Shown in pieces: positions 33,664 to 43,286 of a DNA stretch of 64,000 bases. The notes under the pieces were generated by a model that was not told the DNA's origin, made no database searches, and worked only from the letters and a program-made list of their open reading frames with translations. The position numbers were made by a program, and so were the translations under genes. This stretch comes from Lysobacterales bacterium (lineage in GTDB: Bacteria > Pseudomonadota > Gammaproteobacteria > Xanthomonadales > Xanthomonadaceae): the NCBI GenBank assembly GCA_017302135.1, contig JAFLDZ010000013.1:25712-89711 (forward strand), read 5' to 3'. How positions within the stretch are numbered: the first letter of the stretch is position 1; the number at the start of each line of letters is the position of its first letter.

Positions 33664-34218
33664 TCAACTCTCGTGTGCAGGCCAACGCATGTGGTGGTGG
33701 GTGTTGGCGCTGTGAGTGACGCTGAATCCCAGACGGTCGTAGAGCCTTTGTGCGGCATGGTTGTGTTGTGCCACATGCAACTCGACGCCGCGCCCGAGCG
33801 CTTGCGCTTCGCGCTGCGAGGCTTCGATCAATGCATGGCCGAGACCATGCCCGCGCATGCCGGGAAACAGACTGATGTCGACGATCAGATGGTCGGGTGC
33901 CGCACGCTGCAGGTAATAGCGGCCCACCGGGCCGCGTTGGGCATGTTCGATCGCGAGGAAATCGGCGTCGCCGAAATGCTGCAGGTAGTGTTTGTGCTGC
34001 AATCCGAACTGCTGGTCGAGAAAGCTGCGCTTGGCGATCTCCGGCCACGGCACCGGCGCCATTTCCTCGGCGCGCGTCGATGCGTACAGGTCGCGCAGCC
34101 ACGGCAGGTCGTCGTCGCGTGCGGCGCGCAAAGAAAACCCGCGCTCGGCAAGCAGCGCGGGTGTTTGCATGCGGCCGGCGCGTTCCGCCGGGAACGGCGC
34201 CAACCGTTGTGATGCCAT
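33664..34218 (-). CDS. GNAT-family N-acetyltransferase
   Basis: A 184-residue acetyl-CoA-dependent acetyltransferase. The GNAT fold is recognisable: FSLRAARDDDLPWLRDLYAS at the N-terminus, FLAIEHAQRGPVGRYYLQR, the acetyl-CoA pyrophosphate-binding region LFPGMRGHGLGHALIEAS (Q/RxxGxG/A motif) and VAQHNHAAQRLYDRLGF near the end. The start at 34218 is an ATG nine bases inside a longer TTG-initiated frame. It is 10 bp downstream of the third tail-collar gene on the same strand and thus the last gene of a four-gene operon. It may modify the collar proteins or their ligand; that is inferred only from the linkage. Substrate unknown. Confidence 0.87.
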   Translation of the reverse strand: MASQRLAPFPAERAGRMQTPALLAERGFSLRAARDDDLPWLRDLYASTRAEEMAPVPWPEIAKRSFLDQQFGLQHKHYLQHFGDADFLAIEHAQRGPVGRYYLQRAAPDHLIVDISLFPGMRGHGLGHALIEASQREAQALGRGVELHVAQHNHAAQRLYDRLGFSVTHSANTHHHMRWPAHES

Positions 34219-34228
34219 GGCCGTCAAC

Positions 34229-34756
34229 TTACGGGAACGATGGATAGATGCCCTGCAGAGCGATGCAGAAGTTCACCCCGAGATACGGTTGCTGGTTCTG
34301 GTGGGGTTGGCCGCCGCCCGCACTTGGTTGGATCATGTTCGGCGCGAACGTGGTGTTGGGTGCGCCGGCGGAGAACGGTCTATTCGCCCCGATGAGCGGC
34401 TGGGACAGGCCGCCGTTCGCTGCAGGTGAACTCGAATTCGCCGGCACGAAGGCATTGATGACGTGGTTATGCTGCGGAATCTGGTTGCTGTTCAGCGTTA
34501 CCGTGTTGGTGCCGAAGGCCTCCCCCAGTGAGCGCGGCGACAGCCCCGGTCCGTTGCCCTGTTCGCAGCCGGCGCGGCCGGCGAAGTTGGGCAGTTGGAA
34601 GGTGGTCTGGCCATTGCCGCCGTAGGTGACGCCGAGCAGCGAGAACAGTGCAGTATTTTGCGAGATCGGCAGGGTGGCGCCGTTCGCGAACGCCCAGCCG
34701 CGCGGGTTGAAGTTGAAGCCGAACAGCTGGATTTCGCCGATGAAGGGTTGAGTCAT
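34229..34756 (-). CDS. Phage tail-collar domain (MdpB-like) protein 3
   Basis: A 175-residue protein of the tail-collar/microcystin-dependent-protein (MdpB) family, related to the tip of phage tail fibres. The hallmark region is LFSLLGVTYGGNGQTTFQLPNFAGR, followed by a variable Gly/Asn/Pro-rich part (NSSSPAANGGLSQPLIG) and a shared C-terminus, NQQPYLGVNFCIALQGIYPS. A conserved start, FIGEIQLFGFNFNPRGW, is shared with its two upstream paralogues. GGAGG precedes the ATG. There are no other phage genes around, so this is not a prophage. Proteins of this kind are thought to be exported or surface-bound but have no classical signal peptide. Function unknown. Confidence 0.85.
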   Translation of the reverse strand: MTQPFIGEIQLFGFNFNPRGWAFANGATLPISQNTALFSLLGVTYGGNGQTTFQLPNFAGRAGCEQGNGPGLSPRSLGEAFGTNTVTLNSNQIPQHNHVINAFVPANSSSPAANGGLSQPLIGANRPFSAGAPNTTFAPNMIQPSAGGGQPHQNQQPYLGVNFCIALQGIYPSFP

Positions 34757-34850
34757 GACATGGTTCCTCCGATGAGGTGTGCCGCATGTGTCCGAGCGTG
34801 GACCGCTGCGGCCGCGCCTGCATGGCGCGATGGAAAGGGGTCTACCGGGC

Positions 34851-35387
34851 TCAGCTCTGGCTCGGGAAGATGCCTTGGGTGGCGATGCAGTACTGCACCG
34901 TCAACGTGGGCATGGTGTTGTCGTGCGGCTGGCTGCCGCCGGCGAGGCTCGTCGACTGCGCCGACATCGGCACCTGCGTCGCGCCACTGACATCGGACAC
35001 ATAGAAGCTGTCCCCGCTGACCGCACCCGGCAACAGACCGGTGCCGGGCGTCAGTGCGGTCGATACCGCTGCTGTCGTGACCAGGGGGTGAGTGTGTGCC
35101 GGCATCTGGGTCGGCAGCACCGTGACCGATTCGGTGCCTGCCTTCTGGCCGATGACGTAGGTGCTCAGGCCGGGCCCGGTGCCCTGATGGATCGGCAGAC
35201 GCCCGCGCAGGTCGGGCACGCCGAAGGTGGTCTGGCCGTCGCCGCCGTAGGTGGTGCCGATCAGGGCGAACAGGGCGTCGTACTCGGAAATGGGCAGCAG
35301 GCTGCCGTCGCAGCCCTGCCAGCCGTTGGGGGCGCCGCGGGTGCCGAAGCCGAACATGCGGATCTCGCCGATATAAGGTGTACTCAT
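34851..35387 (-). CDS. Phage tail-collar domain (MdpB-like) protein 2
   Basis: A 178-residue paralogue of its neighbours with the same architecture: YIGEIRMFGFGTRGAPNGW at the start, the collar motif IGTTYGGDGQTTFGVPDLRGR at about residues 43-63, LPTQMPAHTHPLV, and the end TVQYCIATQGIFPSQS. The middle (about residues 105-150) is a low-complexity Gly/Ser/Thr stretch that varies most between copies, as in adaptable tail-fibre tips. It starts with GGAG in the leader and lies 73 bp after gene 1 and 94 bp before gene 3, so one transcript is likely. Same unknown role as its paralogues; collar motif is more canonical (LRGR) than in gene 3. Confidence 0.87.
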   Translation of the reverse strand: MSTPYIGEIRMFGFGTRGAPNGWQGCDGSLLPISEYDALFALIGTTYGGDGQTTFGVPDLRGRLPIHQGTGPGLSTYVIGQKAGTESVTVLPTQMPAHTHPLVTTAAVSTALTPGTGLLPGAVSGDSFYVSDVSGATQVPMSAQSTSLAGGSQPHDNTMPTLTVQYCIATQGIFPSQS

Positions 35388-35460
35388 GGGACTTCACTCC
35401 GAAAGTCGTACAGGCCGGGACGCGCAGCGCCCCCGAGCCGGATCAAGAGGGTGGACGCGC

Positions 35461-36009
35461 TCAGTTGCGCGACGGAAAGATGCCGCTGAGTGCGATGCAG
35501 AAATTGATCACGCTGTAGGGCTGCAGGTTCGGATGCGGCTGGTTGCCGCCTGCTGGCGCCACCGTCTGCGGGTTCATCGGAACCAGGCTTCCGGTGCTGG
35601 CGGAATAGAGATTCGGCGGAGTCGATCCGGCGTTGGTGCTGGTGGCATAAACGCGGCCGCCAGCGCTGCGATTGTCGCCAGCAGCCGTTGATGCGTTGAC
35701 CGAGTGCGTGTGAGCCGGCAGGTTGGTGCTCAGCAGCGTGACGTTCTCGACGCCTCCGCTTTGGCCGATCTGCACCGACGGCGGTTGCCAGCTCGGGTCC
35801 ACCGACGAGGCATAGCCGACCGGTGTGCGGCTGCGCAGGTCGGGCAGTGCGAAGTTGGTGGTTCCATTGCCGCCGTACTGTGTCCCCAGCAGCGAGAACA
35901 GGGCCTGGTTCTGATTGATGGGCAGCAGCTGGCCGTTGCATTGCGCCCAGAATTTCGGCGCGAAATTGAAGCCGGTCATCATGATCTGACCGATGAAGAA
36001 TTCGCTCAT
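35461..36009 (-). CDS. Phage tail-collar domain (MdpB-like) protein 1
   Basis: The first gene of the minus-strand operon, 182 residues. Features are FFIGQIMMTGFNFAPKFW at the start, the collar motif LGTQYGGNGTTNFALPDLRSR, TNLPAHTHSVNA, and the C-terminal VINFCIALSGIFPS shared with the paralogues. A strong ribosome site GGGGAGGA stands seven bases before the ATG, consistent with good expression. Divergent from the giant autotransporter gene across about 300 bp, so coordinated expression is possible. In known bacteria groups of two or three such genes with an acetyltransferase recur, but their job is not established. No transmembrane helix or signal peptide is seen. Confidence 0.87.
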   Translation of the reverse strand: MSEFFIGQIMMTGFNFAPKFWAQCNGQLLPINQNQALFSLLGTQYGGNGTTNFALPDLRSRTPVGYASSVDPSWQPPSVQIGQSGGVENVTLLSTNLPAHTHSVNASTAAGDNRSAGGRVYATSTNAGSTPPNLYSASTGSLVPMNPQTVAPAGGNQPHPNLQPYSVINFCIALSGIFPSRN

Positions 36010-36311
36010 CGCTATCCTCCCCTTGGATGGTTGGCGCGACGCTCCATGCGCCGCGTCGGCTTACTCTGAACCTGAACCAGCGATCCCACAAGGCCTATCG
36101 CGACCGGACGCTGGCGTATGCGGGAGCGCACAGTTCGCAGGTATGCGCGCACGCCTCTTTCACTGGCGGGCCAATCCTGTTCCAATAGGATTCAAGCGTT
36201 ACCAGCACCCGGGCTGGCCCCCGGAGTCCGGAAACATCGTTACAACAGAAACAACGCAGCGGATCGCTACCGGCCTGATCGTTCGTGGCCGCTTTCAGGG
36301 GGAACAGGGAC
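36010..36311. other. Divergent promoter region between tail-collar operon and autotransporter
   Basis: No gene is supported here. Next to 36009 is the collar gene's ribosome site. A short inverted repeat AATCCT-GTTCCAAT-AGGATT lies at 36173-36192 and a CCAGCACCCGGGCTGG partial palindrome near 36201-36216. Either could be an operator shared by both divergent transcription units. The autotransporter has AGGGA seven bases before its ATG (36312). No recognisable -35/-10 pair. Confidence 0.4.
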
Positions 36312-39300
36312 ATGCAAACGCTTTCGACGCAGTCTGGCCGCAGTCGCGACCGCTTTACCGGCTTTGGCCTGATCGTATGGCTACTGGTGTTCGGGGTCCT
36401 CTGGCCCACGCTGGCGAGTGCCCAACACACGTCCCCGGAATGTCCGCCCCAGACAGGCACGGTCTCCAGCGGCGGCACGGTCACGATCAATATCACGGAC
36501 TGCGCATCGAACATCGCGTTTGCAGGGATCGGCGATGTGGATGGCGGCAGTTCCGGCGCAGGGGACTTCGAGGATCACGGCACCGCCACGACCCGGATCA
36601 CCGGCGGTCAGTGGTTCCTGGACTACAGCCACAACGGCACGACCGGTATCGGTTCGACCGATGTCTTCGAGATCACCGAGGCCACTGCGACCGGCAACGG
36701 CGACGTCCGGGTGACGATCAGCATCACCCCGTCGGCCTCGCCGATCACGGTGTCCCCAGCCACCCTGCCGACGCTGACTGCCGGCACCCCGTTCTCGCAG
36801 ACGCTGACATCCAGCGGCGGTCTTGCGCCCTATACCTATACCCTTCAAGCCGGTGCCTTGCCGATCGGCTTCTCGCTGAGCAGCGCGGGCGTGTTGAGCG
36901 GTACACCGACCCAGCGCGGCGCCTACTCCTTCAGTGTCCGCTCAACGGATTCCACCACGCCCACCGCGCAGTTCGTCGACAAGGGCTACACCGGCACGGT
37001 GCAGAACCCCTCGTTGGCGCTTGTCCCGGCTACCGGCACAGCGATCCAGAGTGTCGCCTTCTCGCAGACGCTCACAACCGCCGGCGGCGTCGCCCCGCAT
37101 ACCTATCTGCTGGAAACCGGCACCTTCCCGGCCGGCATCAGCGTATCCAGCGCCGGCGTGATCAGCGGCACCACCACTGCCGCGCCCGGAAACTATCCGG
37201 TCACCCTGCGCGTCACCGATGCCAGTACCGGCCCGGGCAGCTATTTCGAACTCGAACCCTTCACCCTGACCGTCAGCCCGCCGCCGTCGGTCTCGATCGC
37301 CGTCGCTCCGGCCAGCGTGTCCGAAGACGGTGCGACCAACCTGATTTACACCGTCACCCGCAGCCTGAACCTGTCGTCGCCGACCACGGTCAACATCACC
37401 ACCGCCGGCACCGCGACATCCGGCACCGACTATGCCGGCGGCGTCGCCACGGTCGTGATTCCAGCCGGCGCGACCACCGCGACCATCACCATCAATCCGT
37501 CCGTCGACGGTACCGTCGAAGCCGATGAAACCGTGATCCTCACCGTCGCGGCCGGCACCGGTTACACGGTCGGCGCGCCTGCCAGCGCTACCGGCACCAT
37601 CCTCAACGACGATGTGCCTGCGGCTACGATCACCGTGTCTCCGGCCGCCGTTGCCGAAGACGGCGCGCCGAACCTGGTGTACACGATCACGTTGAACCAG
37701 GCGTCGTTCACCGCGTTGTCGATCAACTACACCGTCGGCGGCACCGCCACCAACGGAACCGACTACGCGACCGTCACCTCGCCGCTGGTCATCCCGGCCG
37801 GCAATACCACCGGCACAGTCACCGTCAATCCGACCGCCGACGCCACCATCGAATCCGACGAGACGGTCATCCTGACCCTCGCCGCCGGTGCCGGTTACAC
37901 GGTCGGCGTACCGGCCAGCGCCACCGGCACGATCCTCAACGACGATCTGCCGAACCTGACGATCAATGATGTCACCGCATCGGAAGGCAACGCTGGCATC
38001 ACCAACTTCACCTTCACGGTCAGCCTGAGCGCGCCGGCCGGTCCGGGTGGCGTCACCTTCGACATCGCCACCGCCAACGGCAGTGCCACGGCGGGCGTCG
38101 ATTACGTGGCCAGCGCGCTCACCGGTCAGACCATCCCGACCGGCAGCAGCACCTACACGTTCACCGTGCTGGTGAACGGCGATACGCTCAACGAGCCGAC
38201 CGAAACCTTCTTCGTCAACGTGACCAACGTGACCAATGCGGTCGTCGTCGATGGCCAGGGCGTGGGCACCATCACCAACGACGACCCGCTGCCTTCGCTC
38301 AGCATCAACGATGTCACCGTGGTCGAGGGCAATGCCGGCACCGTCAATGCGGTGTTCACCGTCACCCTCAGCGCGGCCAGCGGCCAGACCGTGGGCGTGA
38401 ACTACGCGACCGCCGACGGTACCGCGACCCAGCCGGCCGACTACACCTCGACCACCGGCGCGCTGACCTTCACCCCGGGCCAGACCACCCGCACCATCAC
38501 CGTGCCGGTGATCGGCGAAACCGTGCCCGAGGCGAACGAGACCTTCTTCGTCAACCTCAGCGGCGCGACCAACGCGACGATCGCCGACAACCAGGGTCTG
38601 GGCACCATCACCAACGACGATGTGCCGGTGACGGTCAATCCGGCGACGCTGCCCGACGGCGCTGTCGCGGCTGCGTACAGCCAGACGATCACCGCCAGCG
38701 GCGGCGCGGCTCCGTACACGTTTGCGGTGACTGCGGGCAGCCTGCCGGCAGGTGTGACCCTCTCGCCCGGCGGTGCGCTCAGCGGCACGCCGACCGCAGG
38801 CGGCAGCTTCAACTTCACCATCACCGCGACCGACAGCAGCCCGTTCCCGGGTCCGTTCGCGGGCAGTCGCGCGTACACCATCGCCATCGCAGCACCGACG
38901 ATCGTGCTGCCGGCGACTCCGCTGGCGGGCGGCACCCTGGGCGCGGCGTACTCGGCCGCAATCACGCCGGCCTCCGGTGGCACCTCGCCGTACGCCTATG
39001 CGGTCACCGCCGGGGCATTGCCGGCTGGGCTGAACCTCAACGCCGCGACCGGCGCCATCACCGGCACGCCGGGCGCAGTGGGCACGTTCAACTTCGATAT
39101 CACCGCGACCGACAGCAGCACCGGTACCGGCCCGTACACCGCGACCCAGAGCTACAGCATCGATGTCATCGATGTTCCGCCGGTCGCCAATCCGGTGTCG
39201 ATCACCGTCGCCTACAACAGCGGCGCGACTCCGGTGCCGCTGAACATCACCGGCGGCGCGCCGACCTCGGTGGCCATCGGTACGCCGTCCACCAACGGCA

Positions 39301-42300
39301 CCGAGATCACCAGCGGCATCACGATCACCTATCAACCGAATCCGGATTTCTCCGGCACCGATACGTTCACCTATCTCGCGACCAACAGCGGCGGCACGTC
39401 CGCGCCCGCCACGGTGACGGTGACGGTGAGCGACCCGGTCATCACCATCACCCCCAGCGGCGGCTTCGCGGCCACCGTGGCCACGCCGTACACCCAGACC
39501 TTCACCTGGAACGGCGGCGCGCAGCCGTACAGCGGCTATCAGGTCACCAACCTGCCGGCTGGACTGTCGATCACCGGCTCCACCGCGAACAGCGTGACCG
39601 TCTCCGGCACGCCGACCCAGGCGGGCAGCTTCACCCTCAACGCTTCGGCCACCGACAGCAGCACCGGCAACGGTCCGTTCACCGTCGGTCAGGCGTTCAC
39701 GCTGACCGTGGCCGGCCCGACGCTGGCGCTGGCACCGGCTTCGACCACATTCAACGCTCCGTACGGCGTTGCCGGCTATTCGCAGAGTTTCACCGCCAGC
39801 GGCGGTATCGGTCCTTACACCTACGTCCTCAGCGGCGCACTGCCGCCGGGCGTGACCTTCGCCGGCAATACCGTGTCCGGTACGCCGACGGCGCCCGGCA
39901 GCTACAGCTTCAGCATCACCGCGACCGATACGGGTTCCAGCGGGACCGGCTCGCCGTTCACGGTGGCGCAGAACTACATCATCAACGTGGCGGCACCGAC
40001 CATCGTGGTGAACCCGGCCACGCTGCCGAACCCGACTGCCGGCAACGCCTACAGCCAGACGCTCACCGCGTCCGGCGGCGTCGGCCCGTACGGCTTCACC
40101 CTCGGCGCCGGCAGCCTGCCGTCCGGCATCACCCTGGCGAGCAGCGGTGCGCTGTCCGGCACATCGAATGAAGTCGGCACGTTCAACATCGCCGTTACCG
40201 CCACCGATGCCAACGGCCAGACCGGCAGCCGTGCCTACACGCTGACCATCGCCGCGCCGACGTTGACCCTGACGCCGGCAGCCGGCGTGCAGACGCTGAC
40301 CTACGGCGTGCCCTACACGCAGGCCTTCACCGCTGGCGGCAGCGCCGGTCCGTTCAACTACGTGCTGAGCGGCGCCCTGCCGGCCGGTGTCACCTTCAGC
40401 GGCAATACGCTGTCGGGTACGCCGACAGTGCCGGGCAGCTATCCGATCACCGTCACCGCGACCGACACCGTGTTGACCGGTGCGGGTGCGCCGTTCTCGA
40501 TCACCCAGAACTACACGCTCGACGTCCCGGCGCCGGCCATCACGGTCAATCCGGCCACATTGCCGAACCCGGTCGCGGGCACGGCCTACAGCCAGACGCT
40601 CACCGTGAGCGGCGGCGTCGCGCCGTACAGCACCGCCGTCACCAGCGGCGCGCTGCCGACCGGCATCACCCTGAGCAGCGGTGGTGCGCTTTCCGGCACC
40701 TCGTTCGAAGTCGGTACGTACAACGTCACCGTCACCGGCACCGATGCCAACGGCCAGACCGGTAGCCGCGCCTACACGCTGACCATTGCCGCACCGACGC
40801 TGAGCATGAGCCCGGCGGCCGGCGTACAGACGCTGACCTACGGTGCGCCGTACTCGCAGGCCTTCACCGCCAGCGGCAGCCCCGGTCCGTACAGCTATGT
40901 GCTGAGCGGTGCATTGCCGGCAGGCGTCACCTTCAGCGGCAATACGCTGTCGGGTACGCCGACGGTGCCGGGCAGCTATCCGGTCACCATTACCGCCACC
41001 GACACGGTGCTGACGGGCGCGGGCGCACCGTTCTCGATCGCCCAGAACTACACGCTCGACGTTCCGGCGCCGGTCATTGCGATGACGCCGGCCACGTTGC
41101 CCAACACGACTGCGGGCTTGGCGTACAGCCAGACCTTCACCGCCAGCGGCGGCGTTGCGCCCTACAGCTTCGCGGTGACTGCGGGCGCCTTGCCGAACGG
41201 TCTGACGTTGACCTCGGGCGGTGCGCTGTCCGGCACCACGACGACCTCGGGCACGTTCAACTTCACCGTGACCGCAGCCGACGTCAATGGCCAGAACACC
41301 AGCACCGCCTACACCGTGGTGGTGGCGGTGCCGACGCTCACGCTGACCCCGGCCACGCTGCCGGCCGGTACGGCGGGTACGGCTTACACCCAGGTGCTGA
41401 CGATCGGTGGCGGCATCGCGCCGTACACGGTGACCTTGACCGGTACGCTGCCGACGGGCCTGACCTTCAATGCGGCCACCCGCACCTTCAGCGGCACGCC
41501 GACGCAGGCAGGCACGTTCAACCTCAGCGTGACCGTCACCGACAGCACCGGCGGCACCGCTGCGACGGTGACCAACGCCTACACGCTGACCATCGCGACG
41601 CCGAACCTGACCCTGACCCCGGCCACCGTGCCGGCAGGCACGGCGGGCGTTGCTTACAGCCAGACCTTCGTCGCCAGCGGCGGTATCGCGCCTTACGCGT
41701 ACAGCCTGAGTGCGGGTGCGCTGCCGGCCGGTCTGACCCTGAATGCCGCAGGCGCCCTCAGCGGCACGCCGACGGTGGTGGGCACCTTCAACTTCAGCGT
41801 GACCGCGACCGACAGCACCACCGGCACCGCAGCGACGGCGACCATCGCCTACACGCTGACGCTGTCGGCACCGGTCATCACCATCACCCCGGCGACCCTG
41901 CCCAACAGCGTCCAGCAACTGCCGTACACGCAGGCGCTGACCGCGACCGGCGGCACCGCGCCGTACACCTTCGCGGTGACTGCGGGTGCATTGCCGGCGG
42001 GTCTGACCCTGAGCACGGCCGGCGCATTGAGCGGCACACCGACGGTGTCGGGTCTGTTCAACTTCACGGTCCGGGCGACCGACGCGCTGGGCTTCACCGG
42101 CACGCGGGTCTATGCGCTGACGGTCGTGGACCGCCCCGATCCGTCGAAGGATCCGGAAGTGCGCGGTCTGCTGGAAGCGCAGGCGGATGCCACCCGTCGC
42201 TTCGCGACCACCCAGATCAACAACTTCCAGCAGCGTCTGGAGCGGTTGCACGGTGCGGGTCAGGACGGCGGCTTCGACAACGGTCTGAGCGTGTCCTACG

Positions 42301-43256
42301 ACCAGTACTGTCCGGAGATGGTGGGTGCGATTCCCGGTCGCCGCTGCGACCGCCCGACCACCGGCAGCACGGTCGGCGCCGCGATGGCCGAGCAGAACAA
42401 CGCGCGCGCCGGCGACGGCAACAACGCGTACGGCATCTGGACGGCGGGCACGATCCGCTCGGGCAATCACGATGGCCGCAACGGCAGCGCCGATGTGGAC
42501 TTCGAGACCGACGGCCTCAGCGCCGGTCTGGATTACCGCGTCAACGATGCGCTGACGATCGGCGGCGGCGTGGGTTACGGCACCGACAGCAGCGACATCG
42601 GCGAGAACGGCAGCCGCAGCAAGGGCAGTGCCTACTCCCTCGCGGTGTACGGCAGCTACAGCCCGGGCGACCTGTTCTTCATGGACGCCCTGTGGGGCTA
42701 CCAGAGTCTCGACTACGACCTGCGCCGGTTCGTCACCACCAACGGCAACTTCGTCGACGGCAAGCGCAAGGGCACGCAGTGGTTCGGCTCGGTGTCGGCA
42801 GGTGCGGACATCCAGAAGGGCGCATGGCAGTTCACGCCGTACGTACGTGCGGATGTGGCGCGTGCCGATCTGGATTCGTACACCGAGCGCGGCGACCCGA
42901 TCTTCGCGCTGGCCTACAACAACCTTGAAGTGGATACGGACACCGGCAACGTGGGCGTGCGCATCGACTACCGTCGCGAAGCGAGCTGGGGCCTGTGGTC
43001 GCCGCAGTTCCGTCTGGAATACCAGCACGACTTCAAGGGCAACGGCGCGCAGACGATGCGCTACGCGGACCTGCCGACCGGCCCGTTCTACCGCGCGGGT
43101 CTGAACGACTTCGACCGCAGCCGCCTGATGCTGGGCCTGGGCGTATTGTTCAATCTGAGCAACGACTGGTCGTTCAAGTTCGACTATCGCGGCCTGATCG
43201 GCAGCGGCGGCGACAGCGACCACGGCGTCCAGCTCAACGTCGACAGGAAGTTCTGA
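36312..43256 (+). CDS. Giant Calx-beta/putative-Ig-repeat autotransporter adhesin
   Basis: A 2314-residue type Va autotransporter-like surface protein. Order: signal peptide (cleavage ASA-Q at ~37/38); an N-terminal beta domain; He_PIG-type Ig repeats with the signature LPxG...LSGTPT; four Calx-beta repeats at about residues 327-771, marked by VSEDGATN and ILNDD ends; more Ig repeats; a cadherin/Ig-like module around 953-1040 (NPDFSGTDTFTYLATNSGG); further Ig repeats to ~1940; then a linker (DRPDPSKDPEVRGLLEAQ) and a ~280-residue C-terminal beta-barrel ending in NVDRKF with a terminal aromatic, needed for outer-membrane insertion. A YC...RRC cysteine pair lies just before the barrel. Start ATG 36312 has AGGGA upstream. 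Calx-beta repeats often bind Ca2+. Adhesion is inferred. Confidence 0.88.
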   Translation: MQTLSTQSGRSRDRFTGFGLIVWLLVFGVLWPTLASAQHTSPECPPQTGTVSSGGTVTINITDCASNIAFAGIGDVDGGSSGAGDFEDHGTATTRITGGQWFLDYSHNGTTGIGSTDVFEITEATATGNGDVRVTISITPSASPITVSPATLPTLTAGTPFSQTLTSSGGLAPYTYTLQAGALPIGFSLSSAGVLSGTPTQRGAYSFSVRSTDSTTPTAQFVDKGYTGTVQNPSLALVPATGTAIQSVAFSQTLTTAGGVAPHTYLLETGTFPAGISVSSAGVISGTTTAAPGNYPVTLRVTDASTGPGSYFELEPFTLTVSPPPSVSIAVAPASVSEDGATNLIYTVTRSLNLSSPTTVNITTAGTATSGTDYAGGVATVVIPAGATTATITINPSVDGTVEADETVILTVAAGTGYTVGAPASATGTILNDDVPAATITVSPAAVAEDGAPNLVYTITLNQASFTALSINYTVGGTATNGTDYATVTSPLVIPAGNTTGTVTVNPTADATIESDETVILTLAAGAGYTVGVPASATGTILNDDLPNLTINDVTASEGNAGITNFTFTVSLSAPAGPGGVTFDIATANGSATAGVDYVASALTGQTIPTGSSTYTFTVLVNGDTLNEPTETFFVNVTNVTNAVVVDGQGVGTITNDDPLPSLSINDVTVVEGNAGTVNAVFTVTLSAASGQTVGVNYATADGTATQPADYTSTTGALTFTPGQTTRTITVPVIGETVPEANETFFVNLSGATNATIADNQGLGTITNDDVPVTVNPATLPDGAVAAAYSQTITASGGAAPYTFAVTAGSLPAGVTLSPGGALSGTPTAGGSFNFTITATDSSPFPGPFAGSRAYTIAIAAPTIVLPATPLAGGTLGAAYSAAITPASGGTSPYAYAVTAGALPAGLNLNAATGAITGTPGAVGTFNFDITATDSSTGTGPYTATQSYSIDVIDVPPVANPVSITVAYNSGATPVPLNITGGAPTSVAIGTPSTNGTEITSGITITYQPNPDFSGTDTFTYLATNSGGTSAPATVTVTVSDPVITITPSGGFAATVATPYTQTFTWNGGAQPYSGYQVTNLPAGLSITGSTANSVTVSGTPTQAGSFTLNASATDSSTGNGPFTVGQAFTLTVAGPTLALAPASTTFNAPYGVAGYSQSFTASGGIGPYTYVLSGALPPGVTFAGNTVSGTPTAPGSYSFSITATDTGSSGTGSPFTVAQNYIINVAAPTIVVNPATLPNPTAGNAYSQTLTASGGVGPYGFTLGAGSLPSGITLASSGALSGTSNEVGTFNIAVTATDANGQTGSRAYTLTIAAPTLTLTPAAGVQTLTYGVPYTQAFTAGGSAGPFNYVLSGALPAGVTFSGNTLSGTPTVPGSYPITVTATDTVLTGAGAPFSITQNYTLDVPAPAITVNPATLPNPVAGTAYSQTLTVSGGVAPYSTAVTSGALPTGITLSSGGALSGTSFEVGTYNVTVTGTDANGQTGSRAYTLTIAAPTLSMSPAAGVQTLTYGAPYSQAFTASGSPGPYSYVLSGALPAGVTFSGNTLSGTPTVPGSYPVTITATDTVLTGAGAPFSIAQNYTLDVPAPVIAMTPATLPNTTAGLAYSQTFTASGGVAPYSFAVTAGALPNGLTLTSGGALSGTTTTSGTFNFTVTAADVNGQNTSTAYTVVVAVPTLTLTPATLPAGTAGTAYTQVLTIGGGIAPYTVTLTGTLPTGLTFNAATRTFSGTPTQAGTFNLSVTVTDSTGGTAATVTNAYTLTIATPNLTLTPATVPAGTAGVAYSQTFVASGGIAPYAYSLSAGALPAGLTLNAAGALSGTPTVVGTFNFSVTATDSTTGTAATATIAYTLTLSAPVITITPATLPNSVQQLPYTQALTATGGTAPYTFAVTAGALPAGLTLSTAGALSGTPTVSGLFNFTVRATDALGFTGTRVYALTVVDRPDPSKDPEVRGLLEAQADATRRFATTQINNFQQRLERLHGAGQDGGFDNGLSVSYDQYCPEMVGAIPGRRCDRPTTGSTVGAAMAEQNNARAGDGNNAYGIWTAGTIRSGNHDGRNGSADVDFETDGLSAGLDYRVNDALTIGGGVGYGTDSSDIGENGSRSKGSAYSLAVYGSYSPGDLFFMDALWGYQSLDYDLRRFVTTNGNFVDGKRKGTQWFGSVSAGADIQKGAWQFTPYVRADVARADLDSYTERGDPIFALAYNNLEVDTDTGNVGVRIDYRREASWGLWSPQFRLEYQHDFKGNGAQTMRYADLPTGPFYRAGLNDFDRSRLMLGLGVLFNLSNDWSFKFDYRGLIGSGGDSDHGVQLNVDRKF
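39994..41067 (+). repeat. Tandem 537-bp (179-codon) duplication in the autotransporter gene
   Basis: Two successive units, about 39994-40530 and 40531-41067, encode the same pair of Ig-type modules: PATLPNP-x-AG-x-AYSQTL, GTDANGQTGSRAYTLTI, PAAGVQTLTYG, SGNTLSGTPTVPGSYP and TDTVLTGAGAPFSI. Matched positions lie 537 bases apart (for instance AGACGCTGAC at 40291 and 40828). The offset is a whole number of codons. Long identical tracts (AGCGGCAATACGCTGTCGGG) show recent duplication or gene conversion. Confidence 0.8.
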
Positions 43257-43286
43257 TCGTCGGTCGCCACGGCTGAGAAAGACACG

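Noticed and set aside
33664..36009. Prophage remnant from the tail-collar genes
   Set aside because: No capsid, portal, terminase, integrase or lysis genes around; the three genes are paralogues in one operon with a GNAT gene.
37291..42130. CRISPR-like array in the repeated DNA
   Set aside because: Repeats are in frame, coding Calx-beta and Ig modules of variable length, with no constant direct repeat and unique spacers.
36942..43223. A 2093-codon open frame on the minus strand
   Set aside because: It is the antisense of the Ig-repeat autotransporter. The long open frame follows from GC-rich codon use and repeats; its translation is biased and has no domain.
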